Shown: positions 1-13,181 of the stretch, piece after piece
Layout: each line of letters opens with the position of its first letter
Position numbering within the stretch: position 1 is the first letter of the stretch
From: Xestospongia muta
Taxonomy: Eukaryota; Porifera; Demospongiae; Haplosclerida; Petrosiidae
Direction of reading: 5' to 3'
DNA: 64,000 nucleotides
NCBI GenBank assembly: GCA_963693285.1
Contig: OY848930.1
Span: forward strand, 2,666,001 to 2,730,000
Made by a program: the position numbers and the translations under genes
The notes under the pieces: model-generated
Told to the model about the DNA's origin: nothing
Seen by the model: only the letters and a program-made list of their open reading frames with translations
The model's database searches: none

Positions 1-1700
1 TAAGCTGATCTAAAGAGTTTAGTAAGTTTATCTGTCTTAAATATACTAATAAAGTAGTCTAAATAGGTTAAAACTCTAAATTAAAGAGTTTAGAGCTTTC
101 TGAAAGTTAAAAAAGATTAGAAATTAACTGTGAAGACTGGTTAAATAAGTTGATTTAATGAGTTTAGTAAGTTTATCTGTCTTAAATATACTAATAAAGT
201 AGTCTAAATAGGTTAAAACTCTAAAATAAAGAGTTTAGAGCTTTCTGAAAGTTTAAAAAGATTAGAAATTAACTGTGAAAACTGGTTAAATAAGTTGATC
301 TAAAGAGTTTAGTAATTTTATTTGTTTTAAATATACTAATAAAGTAGTCTAAATAGTTTAAAACTCTAAAATAAAGAGTTTAAAGCTTTTTGAAAGTTAA
401 AAAGATTAGAAATTAACTGTGAAAATTGGTTAAATAAGTTCATTTAATGAGTTTAGTAAGGTTATCTGTCTTAAATATACTAATAAAGTTGTCTAAATAG
501 GTTAAAACTCTAAATCAAAGAGTCCAGAGCTTTCTGAAAGTTAAAAAAGATTAGAAATGAACTGTGAAAACTGGTTAAATAAGCTGATCTAAAGAGTTTA
601 GTAAGTTTATCTGTCTTAAATATACTAATAAAGTAGTCTAAATAGGTTAAAACTCTAAAATAAAGAGTTTAGAGCTTTCTGAAAGTTAAAAAAGATTAGA
701 AATTAACTGTGAAAACTGGTTAAATAAGCTGATCTAAAGAGTTTAGTAAGTTTATCTGTCTTAAATATACTAATAAAGTAGTCTAAATATGTTAAAACTC
801 TAAAATAAACAGTTTAGAGATTTTTGAAAGTTAAAAAAGATTAGAAATTAACTGTGAAAACTGGTTAAATAAGCTGATCTAAAGAGTTTAGTAAGTTTAT
901 CTGTCTTAAATATACTAATAAAGTAGTCTTAATAGGTTAAAACTCTAAAATAAAGAGTTTACAGCTTTCTGAAAGTTAAAAATGATTAGAAATTAACTGT
1001 GAAAACTGGTTAAATAAGCTGATCTAAAGAGTTTAGTAAGTTTATCTGTCTTAAATATACTAATAAAGTAGTCTAAATAGGTTAAAACTCTAAAATAAAG
1101 AGTTTAGAGCTTTTTGAAAGTTAAAAAAGATTAGAAATTAACTGTGAAAACTAGTTAAATAAGGTGATCTAAAGAGTTTAGTAAGTTTATCTGTCTTAAA
1201 TATACTAATAAAGTAGTATAAAGAGGTTAAAACTCTAAAATAAAGAGTTTAAAGTTTTTTTTTAGTTAAAAAAGATGAGAAATTAACTGTGAAAACTGCT
1301 TAAATAAGGTGATCTAAAGAGTTTAGTAAGTTTATCTGTCTTAAATATACTAATAAAGTAGTCTAAATAGGTTAAAACTCTAAAATGAAGAGTTTAGAGC
1401 TTTCTGAAAGTTAAAAAAGATTAGAAATTAACAGTGAAATCTGGTTAAATAAGCTGATCTAAAGAGTTTAGTAAGTTTATCTGTCTTAAATATACTAATA
1501 AAGTAGTCTAAATAGGTTAAAACTCTAAAATAAAGAGTTTACAGCTTTCTGAAAGTGAAAAAAGATTAGAAATTAACAGTGAAAACTGGTTAAATAAGCT
1601 GATCTAATGAATTTAGTAAGTTTATCTGTCTTAAATATACTAATAAAGTAGTCTAAATAGGTTAAAACTCTAAAATAAAGAGTTTAGAGCTTTCTGAAAG
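1..1700 (+). repeat. Long-range repeat copy 1 (partner 8,546-10,250)
   Basis: The rare variants in this stretch recur in the same order exactly 8,545 bp downstream (59 monomers). They include taaattaaag at about 78, taaatcaaag followed by agtcc at 511, gtcttaatagg near 927, gtataaagagg at 1,216 and taaaatgaag at 1,381. Their partners lie at about 8,623, 9,056, 9,472, 9,761 and 9,926. Constant spacing over 1.7 kb with indels preserved means the two stretches derive from one segment. The left limit is set by the window edge, so the duplicated unit may extend further upstream. Individual base differences exist (for example 810 against 9,355), so this is not an exact copy. Confidence 0.85.
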
Positions 1701-4055
1701 TTAAAAAGATTACAAATTAACCATGAAAACTGGTTAAATAAGCTGATCTAAAGAGTTTAGTAAGTTTATCTGTCTTAAATATGCTAATAAAGTAGTATAA
1801 ATAGGTTAAAACTCTAAAATAAAGGGTTAAGAGCTTTCTGAAAGTTAAAAAAGATTAGAAATTAACAGTGAAAACTGGTTAAATAAGCTGATCTAAAGAG
1901 TTTAGTAAGTTTATCTGTCTTAAATATACTAATAAAGTAGTCTAAATAGGTTAAAACTCTAAAATAAAGAGTTTAAAGCTTTCTGAAAGTTAAAAACGAT
2001 TAGAAATTAACAGAGAAAACTGGTTAAATAAGCTGATCTAAAGAGTTTAGTAAGTTTATCTGTCTTAAATATACTAATAAAGTAGTCTAAATAGGTTAAA
2101 ACTCTAAAATAAAGAGTTCAGAGCTTTTTGAAAGTTAAAAAAGATTAGAAATTAACTGTGAAAACTGGTTAAATAAGCTGATCTAATGAGTTTATTAAGT
2201 TTATCTGTCTTAAATATACTACTAAAGTAGTCTAAATAGGTTAAAACTCTAAAATAAAGAGTTTAGAGCTTTCTGAAAGTTAAAAAAGATTAGAAATTAA
2301 CTGGGAAAACTGGTTAAATAAGCTGATCTAAAGAGTTTAGTAAGTTTATCTGTTTTAAATATACTAATAAAGTAGTCTAAATAGGTTAAAACTCTAAAAT
2401 AAAGAGTTTAGAGCTTTTTGAAAGTTAAAAAAGATCAGAAATTAACTGTGAAAACTGGTTAAATAAGCTGATTTAAAGAGTTTAGTAAGTGTATCTGTCT
2501 TAAATACACTAATAAAGTAGTCTAAATAGGTTGAAGCTCTAAAATAAAGAGTTTAGAGCTTTTTGAAAGTTAAACAAGATTAGAAATTAACTGTGAAAAC
2601 TGGTTAAATAAGCTGATCTAAAGAGTTTAGTAAGTTTATCTGTCTTAAATATACTAATAAACTAGTCTAAATAGGTTAAAACTCTAAAATAAAGAGTTTA
2701 CAGCTTTCTGAAAGTTAAAAAAGATTAGAAATTAACTGTGAAAACTGGTTAAATAAGCTGATCTAAAGAGTTTAGTAAGTTTATCTGTCTTAAATATGCT
2801 AATAAAGTAGTATAAATAGGTTAAAACTCTAAAATAAAGAGTTTACAGCTTTCTGAAAGTTAAAAAATATTAGAAATTAACTGTGAAAACTGGTTAAATA
2901 AGCTGATCTAAAGAGTTTAGTAAGTTTATCTGTCTTAAATATACTAATAAAGTAGTCTAAATAGGTTAAAACTCTAAAATAAAGAGTTTAGAGCTTTCTG
3001 AAAGTTAAAAAGATTAGAAATTAACAGTCAAATCTGGTTAAATAAGCTGATCTAAAGAGTTTAGTAAGTTTATCTGTCTTAAATATACTAATAAAGTAGT
3101 CTAAATAGGTTAAAACTCTAAAATAAAGAGTTTACAACTGTCTGAAAGTTAAAAAAGATTAGAAATTAACAGTGAAAACTGGTTAAATATGCTGCTGATC
3201 TAAAGAGTTTAGTAAGTTTATCTGTCTTAAATATACTAATAAAGTAGTCTAAATAGATTAAAACTCTAAAATAAAGAGTTAAAGTTTTTTCAGAGTTAAA
3301 AAAGATTAGAAATTAAGTGTGAAAACTGGTTAAATAAGCTGATCTAAAGAGTTTAGTAAGTTTATCTGTCTTAAATATACTAATAAAGTAGTCTAAATAG
3401 GTTAAAACTCTAAATAAAGAGTTTAGAGCTTTTCGAAATTTAAGAAAGATTAGAAATTAAGTGTGAAGATTGGTTAAATAAGCTGATCTAAAGAGTTTAG
3501 TAAGTTTATCTGTCTTAAATATACTAATAAAGTAGTCTAAATAGGTTAAAACTCTAAAATAAAGAGTTTACAGCTTTCTGAAAGTTAAAAAAGATTAGAA
3601 ATTAACTGTGAAAACTGGTTAAATAAGCTGATCTAAAGAGTTTAGTAAGTTTATCTGTCTTAAATATACTAATAAAGTAGTCTAAATAGGTTAAAACTCT
3701 AAAATAAAGAGTTTAGAGCTTTTTGAAAGTTAAAAAAGATTAGAAATTAACTGTGAAAACGGTTAAAATAAGCTGATCTAAAGAGTTTAGTAAGTTTATC
3801 TGTCTTAAATATACTAATAAAGTAGTCTAAATAGGTTAAAACTCTAAAATAAAGAGTTTACAGCTTTCTGAAAGTTAAACAAGATTAGAAATTAACTGTG
3901 AAAACTGGTTAAATAAGCTGATCTAAAGAGTTTAGCAAGTTTATCTGTCTTAAATATACTAATAAAGTAGTCTAAATAGGTTAAAACTCTAAAATAAAGA
4001 GTTTAGAGCTTTTTGAAATTTAAAAAAGATTAGAATTTAACTGTGAAAACTGGTT
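1300..4055 (+). repeat. Higher-order unit of 19 monomers, copy A
   Basis: This unit is followed directly by a second copy at 4,055-6,949. Diagnostic variants are spaced 2,754 bp from their partners: taaaatgaag 1,381/4,135, aaccatg 1,719/4,473, ttgaagctc 2,531/5,285, and gtcaaatctgg 3,027/5,781. At about 3,191-3,196 this copy has a doubled gct where copy B has one. Just after that it lacks one monomer that copy B carries at about 5,950-6,092, so downstream landmarks are offset by 2,894 bp. The head-to-tail arrangement suggests unequal exchange or replication slippage of a block of about 2.75 kb. The left boundary is placed where similarity to the 4,055 region fades (about 1,285-1,310). Confidence 0.85.
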
Positions 4056-6949
4056 AAATAAGCTGATCTAAAGAGTTTAGTAAGTTTATCTGTCTTAAAT
4101 ATACTAATAAAGTAGTCTAAATAGGTTAAAACTCTAAAATGAAGAGTTTAGAGCTTTCTGAAAGTTAAAAAAGATTAGAAATTAACAGTGAAATCTGGTT
4201 AAATAAGCTGATCTAAAGAGTTTAGTAAGTTTATCTGTCTTAAATATACTAATAAAGTAGTCTAAATAGGTTAAAACTCTAAAATAAAGAGTTTACAGCT
4301 TTCTGAAAGTGAAAAAAGATTAGAAATTAACAGTGAAAACTGGTTAAATAAGCTGATCTAATGAATTTAGTAAGTTTATCTGTCTTAGATATACTAATAA
4401 AGTAGTCTAAATAGGTTAAAACTCTAAAATAAAGAGTTTAGAGCTTTCTGAAAGTTAAAAAGATTAGAAATTAACCATGAAAACTGGTTAAATAAGCTGA
4501 TCTAAAGAGTTTAGTAAGTTTATCTGTCTTAAATATGCTAATAAAGTAGTATAAATAGGTTAAAACTCTAAAATAAAGGGTTAAGAGCTTTCTGAAAGTT
4601 AAAAAAGATTAGAAATTAACAGTGAAAACTGGTTAAATAAGCTGATCTAAAGAGTTTAGTAAGTTTATCTGTCTTAAATATACTAATAAAGTAGTCTAAA
4701 TAGGTTAAAACTCTAAAATAAAGAGTTTAAAGCTTTCTGAAAGTTAAAAACGATTAGAAATTAACAGAGAAAACTGGTTAAATAAGCTGATCTAAAGAGT
4801 TTAGTAAGTTTATCTGTCTTAAATATACTAATAAAGTAGTCTAAATAGGTTAAAACTCTAAAATAAAGAGTTCAGAGCTTTTTGAAAGTTAAAAAAGATT
4901 AGAAATTAACTGTGAAAACTGGTTAAATAAGCTGATCTAATGAGTTTATTAAGTTTATCTGTCTTAAATATACTACTAAAGTAGTCTAAATAGGTTAAAA
5001 CTCTAAAATAAAGAGTTTAGAGCTTTCTGAAAGTTAAAAAAGATTAGAAATTAACTGGGAAAACTGGTTAAATAAGCTGATCTAAAGAGTTTAGTAAGTT
5101 TATCTGTTTTAAATATACTAATAAAGTAGTCTAAATAGGTTAAAACTCTAAAATAAAGAGTTTAGAGCTTTTTGAAAGTTAAAAAAGATCAGAAATTAAC
5201 TGTGAAAACTGGTTAAATAAGCTGATTTAAAGAGTTTAGTAAGTGTATCTGTCTTAAATACACTAATAAAGTAGTCTAAATAGGTTGAAGCTCTAAAATA
5301 AAGAGTTTAGAGCTTTTTGAAAGTTAAACAAGATTAGAAATTAACTGTGAAAACTGGTTAAATAAGCTGATCTAAAGAGTTTAGTAAGTTTATCTGTCTT
5401 AAATATACTAATAAACTAGTCTAAATAGGTTAAAACTCTAAAATAAAGAGTTTACAGCTTTCTGAAAGTTAAAAAAGATTAGAAATTAACTGTGAAAACT
5501 GGTTAAATAAGCTGATCTAAAGAGTTTAGTAAGTTTATCTGTCTTAAATATGCTAATAAAGTAGTATAAATAGGTTAAAACTCTAAAATAAAGAGTTTAC
5601 AGCTTTCTGAAAGTTAAAAAATATTAGAAATTAACTGTGAAAACTGGTTAAATAAGCTGATCTAAAGAGTTTAGTAAGTTTATCTGTCTTAAATATACTA
5701 ATAAAGTAGTCTAAATAGGTTAAAACTCTAAAATAAAGAGTTTAGAGCTTTCTGAAAGTTAAAAAGATTAGAAATTAACAGTCAAATCTGGTTAAATAAG
5801 CTGATCTAAAGAGTTTAGTAAGTTTATCTGTCTTAAATATACTAATAAAGTAGTCTAAATAGGTTAAAACTCTAAAATAAAGAGTTTACAACTGTCTGAA
5901 AGTTAAAAAAGATTAGAAATTAACAGTGAAAACTGGTTAAATATGCTGATCTAAAGAGTTTAGTAAGTTTATCTGTCTTAAATATACTAATAAAGTAGTC
6001 TAAATAGGTTAAAACTCTAAAATAAAGAGTTTAGAGCTTTTTGAAATAAAAAAGATTAGAATTTCACTGTGAAAACTGGTTAAATAAGCTGATCTAAAGA
6101 GTTTAGTAAGTTTATCTGTCTTCAATATACTAATAAAGTAGTCTAAATAGATTAAAACTCTAAAATAAAGAGTTAAAGTTTTTTCAGAGTTAAAAAAGAT
6201 TAGAAATTAAGTGTGAAAACTGGTTAAATAAGCTGATCTAAAGAGTTTAGTAAGTTTATCTGTCTTAAATATACTAATAAAGTAGTCTAAATAGGTTAAA
6301 ACTCTAAATAAAGAGTTTAGAGCTTTTCGAAATTTAAGAAAGATTAGAAATTAAGTGTGAAGATTGGTTAAATAAGCTGATCTAAAGAGTTTAGTAAGTT
6401 TATCTGTCTTAAATATACTAATAAAGTAGTCTAAATAGGTTAAAACTCTAAAATAAAGAGTTTAGAGCTTTCTGAAAGTTAAAAAAGATTAGAAATTAAC
6501 TGTGAAAACTGGTTAAATAAGCTGATCTAAAGAGTTTAGTAAGTTTATCTGTCTTAAATATACTAATAAAGTAGTCTAAATAGGTTAAAACTCTAAAATA
6601 AAGAGTTTAGAGCTTTTTGAAAGTTAAAAAAGATTAGAAATTAACTGTGAAAACGGTTAAAATAAGCTGATCTAAAGAGTTTAGTAAGTTTATCTGTCCT
6701 AAATATACTAATAAAGTAGTCTAAATAGGTTAAAACTCTAAAATAAAGAGTTTACAGCTTTCTGAAAGTTAAACAAGATTAGAAATTAACTGTGAAAACT
6801 GGTTAAATAAGCTGATCTAAAGAGTTTAGCAAGTTTATCTGTCTTAAATATACTAATAAAGTAGTCTAAATAGGTTAAAACTCTAAAATAAAGAGTTTAG
6901 AGCTTTTTGAAATTTAAAAAAGATTAGAATTTAACTGTGAAAACTGGTT
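4056..6949 (+). repeat. Higher-order unit of 20 monomers, copy B
   Basis: This is the second tandem copy of the unit at 1,300-4,055, one monomer longer. The extra monomer (about 5,950-6,092) has the variant tail gagctttttgaaat followed by gattagaatttcactg. The remaining order of variants matches copy A: gagttaaag with ttttttcagag at about 6,170 (copy A 3,276), gcttttcgaaatttaag at 6,322 (copy A 3,428), and aaaacggttaaaataag at 6,651 (copy A 3,757). The distal part from 6,232 overlaps a further, separate 8-monomer duplication. Confidence 0.82.
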
Positions 6950-7389
6950 AAATAAGCTGATCTAAAGAGTTTAGTAAGTTTATCTGTCTTAAATATACTA
7001 ATAAAGTAGTCTAAATAGATTAAAACTCAAAAATAAAGAGTTTAAAGTTTTTTCAGAGTTAAAAAAGATTAGAATTTAAGTGTGAAAACTGGTTAAATAA
7101 GCTGATCTAAAGAGTTTAGTAAGTTTATCTGTCTTAAATATACTAATAAAGTAGTCTAAATAGGTTAAAACTCTAAAATAAAGAGTTAAGAGCTTTCTGA
7201 AAGTTAAAAAGATTAGAAATTAACAGTGAAAACTGGTTAAATAAGCTGATCTAAAGAGTTTAGTAAGTTTATCTGTCTTAAATATGCTAATAAAGTAGTA
7301 TAAATAGGTTAAAACTCTAAAATAAAGAGTTTACAGCTTTCTGAAAGTTAAAAAAGATTAGAAATTAACAGTGAAAACTGGTTAAATAA
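6232..7389 (+). repeat. 8-monomer (1,158-bp) duplication, copy 1
   Basis: Landmarks here recur 1,158 bp downstream: agcttttcga 6,321/7,479, aaaacggttaaaataag about 6,651/7,809, and actcaaaaataaag 7,025/8,183. The first half of this segment is also the end of the larger 4,056-6,949 unit, so the 8-monomer duplication probably occurred within or after that unit. Two monomers at about 7,090-7,389 (tails gagttaagagc and gtttacagc, the second with aatatgctaat) separate the related stretches. Confidence 0.75.
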
Positions 7390-8340
7390 GCTGATCTTAA
7401 GAGTTTAGTAAGTTTATCTGTCTTAAATATACTAATAAAGTAGTCTAAATAGGTTAAAACTCTAAATAAAGAGTTTAGAGCTTTTCGAAATTTAAGAAAG
7501 ATTAGAAATTAAGTGTGAAGATTGGTTAAATAAGCTGATCTAAAGAGTTTAGTAAGTTTATCTGTCTTAAATATACTAATAAAGTAGTGTAAATAGGGTA
7601 AAACTCTAAAATAAAGAGTTTAGAGCTTTCTGAAAGTTAAAAAAGATTAGAAATTAACTGTGAAAACTGGTTAAATAAGCTGATCTAAAGAGTTTAGTAA
7701 GTTTATCTGTCTTAAATATACTAATAAAGTAGTCTAAATAGGTTAAAACTCTAAAATAAAGAGTTTAGAGCTTTTTGAAAGTTAAAAAAGATTAGAAATT
7801 AACTGTGAAAACGGTTAAAATAAGCTGATCTAAAGAGTTTAGTAAGTTTATCTGTCTTAAATATACTAATAAAGTAGTCTAAATAGGTTAAAACTCTAAA
7901 ATAAAGAGTTTACAGCTTTCTGAAAGTTAAACAAGATTAGAAATTAACAGTGAAAACTGGTTAAATAAGCTGATCTAAAGAGTTTAGTAAGTTTATCTGT
8001 CTTAAATATACTAATAAAGTAGTCTAAATAGGTTAAAACTCTAAAATAAAGAGTTTAGAGCTTTTTGAAATTTAAAAAAGATTAGAATTCAACTGTGAAA
8101 ACTGGTTAAATAAGCTGATCTAAAGAGTTTAGTAAGTTTATCTGTCTTAAATATACTAATAAAGTAGTCTAAATAGATTAAAACTCAAAAATAAAGAGTT
8201 TAAAGTTTTTTCAGAGTTAAAAAAGATTAGAATTTAAGTGTGAAAACTGGTTAAATAAGCTGATCTAAAGAGTTTAGTAAGTTTATCTGTCTTAAATATA
8301 CTAATAAAGTAGTCTAAATAGGTTAAAACTCTAAAATAAA
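7390..8340 (+). repeat. 8-monomer duplication, partial copy 2
   Basis: This segment repeats the monomer order of 6,232-7,180 at an offset of 1,158 bp, including the cttttcgaaatttaag monomer, the aaaacggttaaaataag monomer and the aatagattaaaactc monomer. Similarity in order is lost at about 8,340. There two ordinary monomers (tails gagattttttaaag and gagctttcttaaag) lead into the long-range repeat that starts at 8,546. Confidence 0.7.
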
Positions 8341-8545
8341 GAGTTTAGAGATTTTTTAAAGTTAAAAAAGATTAGAAATTAACTGTGAAAACGGGTTAAA
8401 TAAGCTGATCTAAAGAGTTTAGTAAGTTTATCTGTTTTAAATATACTAATAAAGTAGTCTAAATAGGTTAAAACTCTAAAATAAAGAGTTTAGAGCTTTC
8501 TTAAAGTTAAAAAAGATTAGAAATTAACGGTGAAAACTGGTTAAA

Positions 8546-10250
8546 TAAGCTGATCTAAAGAGTTTAGTAAGTTTATCTGTCTTAAATATACTAATAAAGT
8601 AGTCTAAATAGGTTAAAACTCTAAATTAAAGAGTTTAGAGCTTTCTGAAAGTTAAAAAAGATTAGAAATTAACTGTGAAGACTGGTGAAATAAGTTGATT
8701 TAATGACTTTAGTAAGTTTATCTGTCTTAAATATACTAATAAAGTAGTCTAAATAGGTTAAAACTCTAAAATAAAGAGTTTAGAGCTTTCTGAAAGTTTA
8801 AAAAGATTAGAAATTAACTGTGAAAACTGGTTAAATAAGTTGATCTAAAGAGTTTAGTAATTTTATTTGTTTTAAATATACTAATAAAGTAGTCTAAATA
8901 GGTTAAAACTCTAAAATAAAGAGTTTAAAGCTTTTTGAAAGTTAAAAAGATTAGAAATTAACTGTGAAAACTGGTTAAATAAGTTCATTTAATGAGTTTA
9001 GTAAGGTTATTTGTCTTAAATATACTAATAAAGTTGTCTAAATAGGTTAAAACTCTAAATCAAAGAGTCCAGAGCTTTCTGAAAGTTAAAAAAGATTAGA
9101 AATGAACTGTGAAAACTGGTTAAATAAGCTGATCTAAAGAGTTTAGTAAGTTTATCTGTCTTAAATATACTAATAAAGTAGTCTAAAGAGGTTAAAACTC
9201 TAAAATAAAGAGTTTAGAGCTTTCTGAAAGTTAAAAAAGATTAGAAATTAACTGTGAAAACTGGTTAAATAAGCTGATCTAAAGAGTTTAGTAAGTTTAT
9301 CTGTCTTAAATATACTAATAAAGTAGTCTAAATATGTTAAAACTCTAAAATAAAGAGTTTAGAGATTTTTGAAAGTTAAAAAAGATTAGAAATTAACTGT
9401 GAAAACTGGTTAAATAAGCTGATCTAAAGAGTTTAGTAAGTTTATCTGTCTTAAATATACTAATAAAGTAGTCTTAATAGGTTAAAACTCTAAAATAAAG
9501 AGTTTACAGCTTTCTGAAAGTTAAAAATGATTAGAAATTAACTGTGAAAACTGTTTAAATAAGCTGATCTAAAGAGTTTAGTAAGTTTATCTGTCTTAAA
9601 TATACTAATAAAGTAGTCTAAATAGGTTAAAACTCTAAAATAAAGAGTTTAGAGCTTTTTGAAAGTTAAAAAAGATTAGAAATTAACTGTGAAAACTGGT
9701 TAAATAAGCTGATCTAAAGAGTTTAGTAAGTTTATCTGTCTTAAATATACTAATAAAGTAGTATAAAGAGGTTAAAACTCTAAAATAAAGAGTTTAAAGT
9801 TTTTTAAGAGTTAAAAAAGATGAGAAATTAACTGTGAAAACTGCTTAAATAAGCTGATCTAAAGAGTTTAGTAAGTTTATCTGTCTTAAATATACTAATA
9901 AAGTAGTCTAAACAGGTTAAAACTCTAAAATGAAGAGTTTAGAGCTTTCTGAAAGTTAAAAAAGATTAGAAATTAACAGTGAAAACTGGTTAAATAAGCT
10001 GATCTAAAGAGTTTAGTAAGTTTATCTGTCTTAAATATACTAATAAAGTAGTCTAAATAGGTTAAAACTCTAAAATAAAGAGTTTACAGCTTTCTGAAAG
10101 TGAAAAAAGATTAGAAATTAACCATGAAAACTGGTTAAATAAGCTGATCTAATGAATTTAGTAAGTTTATCTGTCTTAAATATACTAATAAAGTAGTCTA
10201 AATAGGTTAAAACTCTAAAATAAAGAGTTTAGAGCTTTCTGAAAGTTAAA
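8546..10250 (+). repeat. Long-range repeat copy 2 (partner 1-1,700)
   Basis: This segment matches 1-1,700 at a constant offset of 8,545 bp. Near 10,120 it carries aaccatg one monomer earlier than copy 1 does. From 10,269 it continues with gtcaaatctgg and then tttacaactgtctg, the order seen at 3,027-3,150 and 5,781-5,900. Compared with 1-3,150, therefore, about 1.3 kb (nine monomers) of the higher-order unit is missing at about 10,120-10,260. This is the footprint expected of a deletion by unequal exchange between neighbouring monomers. Confidence 0.8.
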
Positions 10251-12540
10251 AAGATTAGAAATTAACAGTCAAATCTGGTTAAATAAGCTGATCTAAAGAG
10301 TTTAGTAAGTTTATCTGTCTTAAATATACTAATAAAGTAGTCTAAATAGGTTAAAACTCTAAAATAAAGAGTTTACAACTGTCTGAAAGTTAAAAAAGAT
10401 TAGAAATTAACAGTGAAAACTGGTTAAATAAGCTGATCTAAAGAGTTTAGTAAGTTTATCTGTCTTAAATATACTAATAAAGTAGTCTAAATAGATTAAA
10501 ACTCAAAAATAAAGAGTTTAAAGTTTTTCAGATTTAAAAAAGATTAGAAATTAAGTGTGAAAACTGGTTAAATAAGCTGATCTAAAGAGTTTAGTAAGTT
10601 TATCTGTCTTAAATATACTAATAAAGTAGTCTAAATAGGTTAAAACTCTAAATAAAGAGTTTAGAGCTTTTCGAAAGTTAAAAAAGATTAGAAATTAACT
10701 GTGAAAACTGGTTAAATAAGTTGATTTAATGAGTTTAGTAAGTTTATCTGTCTTAAATATACTAATAAAGTAGTCTAAAGAGGTTAAAACTCTAAAATAA
10801 AGAGTTTAGAGCTTTTTGAAAGTTAAAAAAGATGAGAAATTAACTGTGAAAACTGGTTAAATAAGCTGATTTAAAGAGTTTAGTAAGTTTATCTGTCTTA
10901 AATATACTAATAAAGTAGTCTAAATAGGTTAAAACTCTAAAATAAAGAGTTAAGAGCTTTCTGAAAGTTAAAAAGATTAGAAATTAACAGTGAAAACTGG
11001 TTAAATAAGCTGAACTATACAGTTTAGTAAGTTTACCTGTCTTAAATATGCTAATTAAGTAGTATAAATAGGTTAAAACTCTAAAATAAAGAGTTTAGAG
11101 CTTTCTGAAAGTTAAAAAAGATTAGAAATTAACTGTGAAAACTGGTTAAATAAGCTGATCTAAAGAGTTTAGTAAGTTTATCTGTCTTAAATATACTAAT
11201 AAAGTAGTCTAAATAGGTTAAAACTCTAAAATAAAGAGTTTAGAGCTTTTTGAAAGTTAAAAAAGATTATAATTTCACTGTGAAAACTGGTTAAATAAGC
11301 TGATCTAAAGAGTTTAGTAAGTTTATCTGTCTTAAATACACTAATAAAGTAGTCTAAATAGATTAAAACTCTAAAATAAAGAGTTTAAAGTTTTTTTAGA
11401 GTTAAAAAAGATTACAAATTAACTGTGAAAACTGGTTAAATAAGCTGATCTAAAGAGTTTAGTAAGTTTATCTGTCTTAAATATACTAATAAAGTAGTCT
11501 AAATAGGTTAAAACTCTAAAATAAAGAGTTTAGAGCTTTCTGAAAGTTAAAAAAGATTAGAAATTAACTGTGAAAACTGGTTAAAATAAGCTGATCTAAA
11601 GAGTTTAGTTAGTTTATCTGTTTTAAATATACTAATAAAGTAGTCTAAATAGGTTAAAACTCTATAATAAAGAGTTTAGAGCTTTTTGAAAGTTAAAAAA
11701 GATTAGAAATTAACTGTGAAAACTGGTTAAATAAGCTGATTTAAAGAGTTTAGTAAGTTTATCTGTCTTAAATATACTAATAAAGTAGTCTAAATAGGTT
11801 AAAACTCTAAAATAAAGAGTTTACAGCTTTCTGAAAGTTAAAAAAGATTAGAAATTAACAGTGAAAACTGGTTAAATAAGCTGATCTAAAGAGTTTAGTA
11901 AGTTTATCTATCTTAAATATACTAATAAAGTAGTCTAAATAGGTTAAAACTCTAAAATAAAGAGTTTACAGCTTTCTGAAAGTTAAAAAAGATTAGAAAT
12001 TAACTGTGAAAACTGGTTAAATAGGCTGATCTAAAGAGTTTAGTAAGTTTATCTGTCTTAAATATACAAATAATGTAGTCTAAATAGGTTAAAACTCTAA
12101 AATAAAGAGTTTACAGCTTTCTGAAAGATAAAAAAGATTAGAAATTAACTGTGAAAACTGGTTAAATAAGCTGATCTAAAGAGTTTAGTAAGTTTATCTG
12201 TCTTAAATATACTAATAAAGTAGTCTAAATAGGTTAAAACTCTAAAATAAAGAGTTTACAGCCCTCTGAAAGTTAAAAAAGATTAGAAATTAACTGTGAA
12301 AACTGGTTAAATAAGCTGATCTAAAGAGTTTAGTAAGTTTGTCTGTCTTAAATATACTAATAAAGTAGTCTAAATAGGTTAAAACTCTAAAATAAAGAGT
12401 TTAAAGTTTTTTAAGAGTTAAAAAAGATTAGAAATTAACTGTGAAAACGGTTAAAATAAGCTGATCTAAAGAGTTTAGTAAGTTTATCTGTCTTAAATAT
12501 ACTAATAAAGTAGTCTAAATAGGTTAAAACTCTAAAATAA
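10251..12540 (+). repeat. Patchwork array segment
   Basis: This stretch is about 16 monomers of the same satellite with pieces shared elsewhere. The distinctive monomer with tgaactatacagttta at 11,011 recurs at 20,433. The monomer with tctataataaag at 11,661 recurs at 21,662, and four extra monomers in the later copy explain the change of spacing from 9,422 to 10,001 bp. A monomer with tacaaataatgtagtc at 12,065 recurs 580 bp later at 12,645, marking a 4-monomer duplication that straddles the right edge. Nothing other than satellite is present. Confidence 0.7.
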
Positions 12541-13181
12541 AGAGTTTAGAGCTTTTTGAAAGTTAAAAAAGATTAGAAATTAACTGTGAAAACTGGTTAA
12601 ATAGGCTGATCTAAAGAGTTTAGTTAGTTTATCTGTCTTAAATATACAAATAATGTAGTCTAAATAGGTTAAAACTCTAAAATAAAGAGTTTACAGCTTT
12701 CTGAAAGTTAAAAAAGATTAGAAATTAACTGTGAAAACTGGTTAAATAGGCTGATCTAAAGAGTTTAGTTAGTTTATCTGTCTTAAATATACTAATAAAG
12801 TAGTCTAAATAGGTTAAAACTCTAAAATAAAGAGTTTACAGCTTTCTGAAAGTTAAAAAAGATTAGAAATTAACTGTGAAAACTGGTTAAATAAGCTGAT
12901 CTAAAGAGTGTAGTAAGTTTATCTGTCTTAAATATACTAATAAAGTAGTCTAAATAGGTTAAAACTCTAAAATAAAGAGTTTAAAGTTTTTTAAGAGTTA
13001 AAAAAGATGAGAAATTAATTGTGAAAACTGGTTAAATAAGCTGATCTAAAGAGTTTAGTAAGTTTATCTGTCTTAAATATACTAATAAAGTAGTCTAAAT
13101 AGGTTAAAACTCTAAAATAAAGAGTTTAGAGCTTTTTGAAAGTTAAAAAAGATTAGAAATTAACTGTGAAAACTGGTTAAA

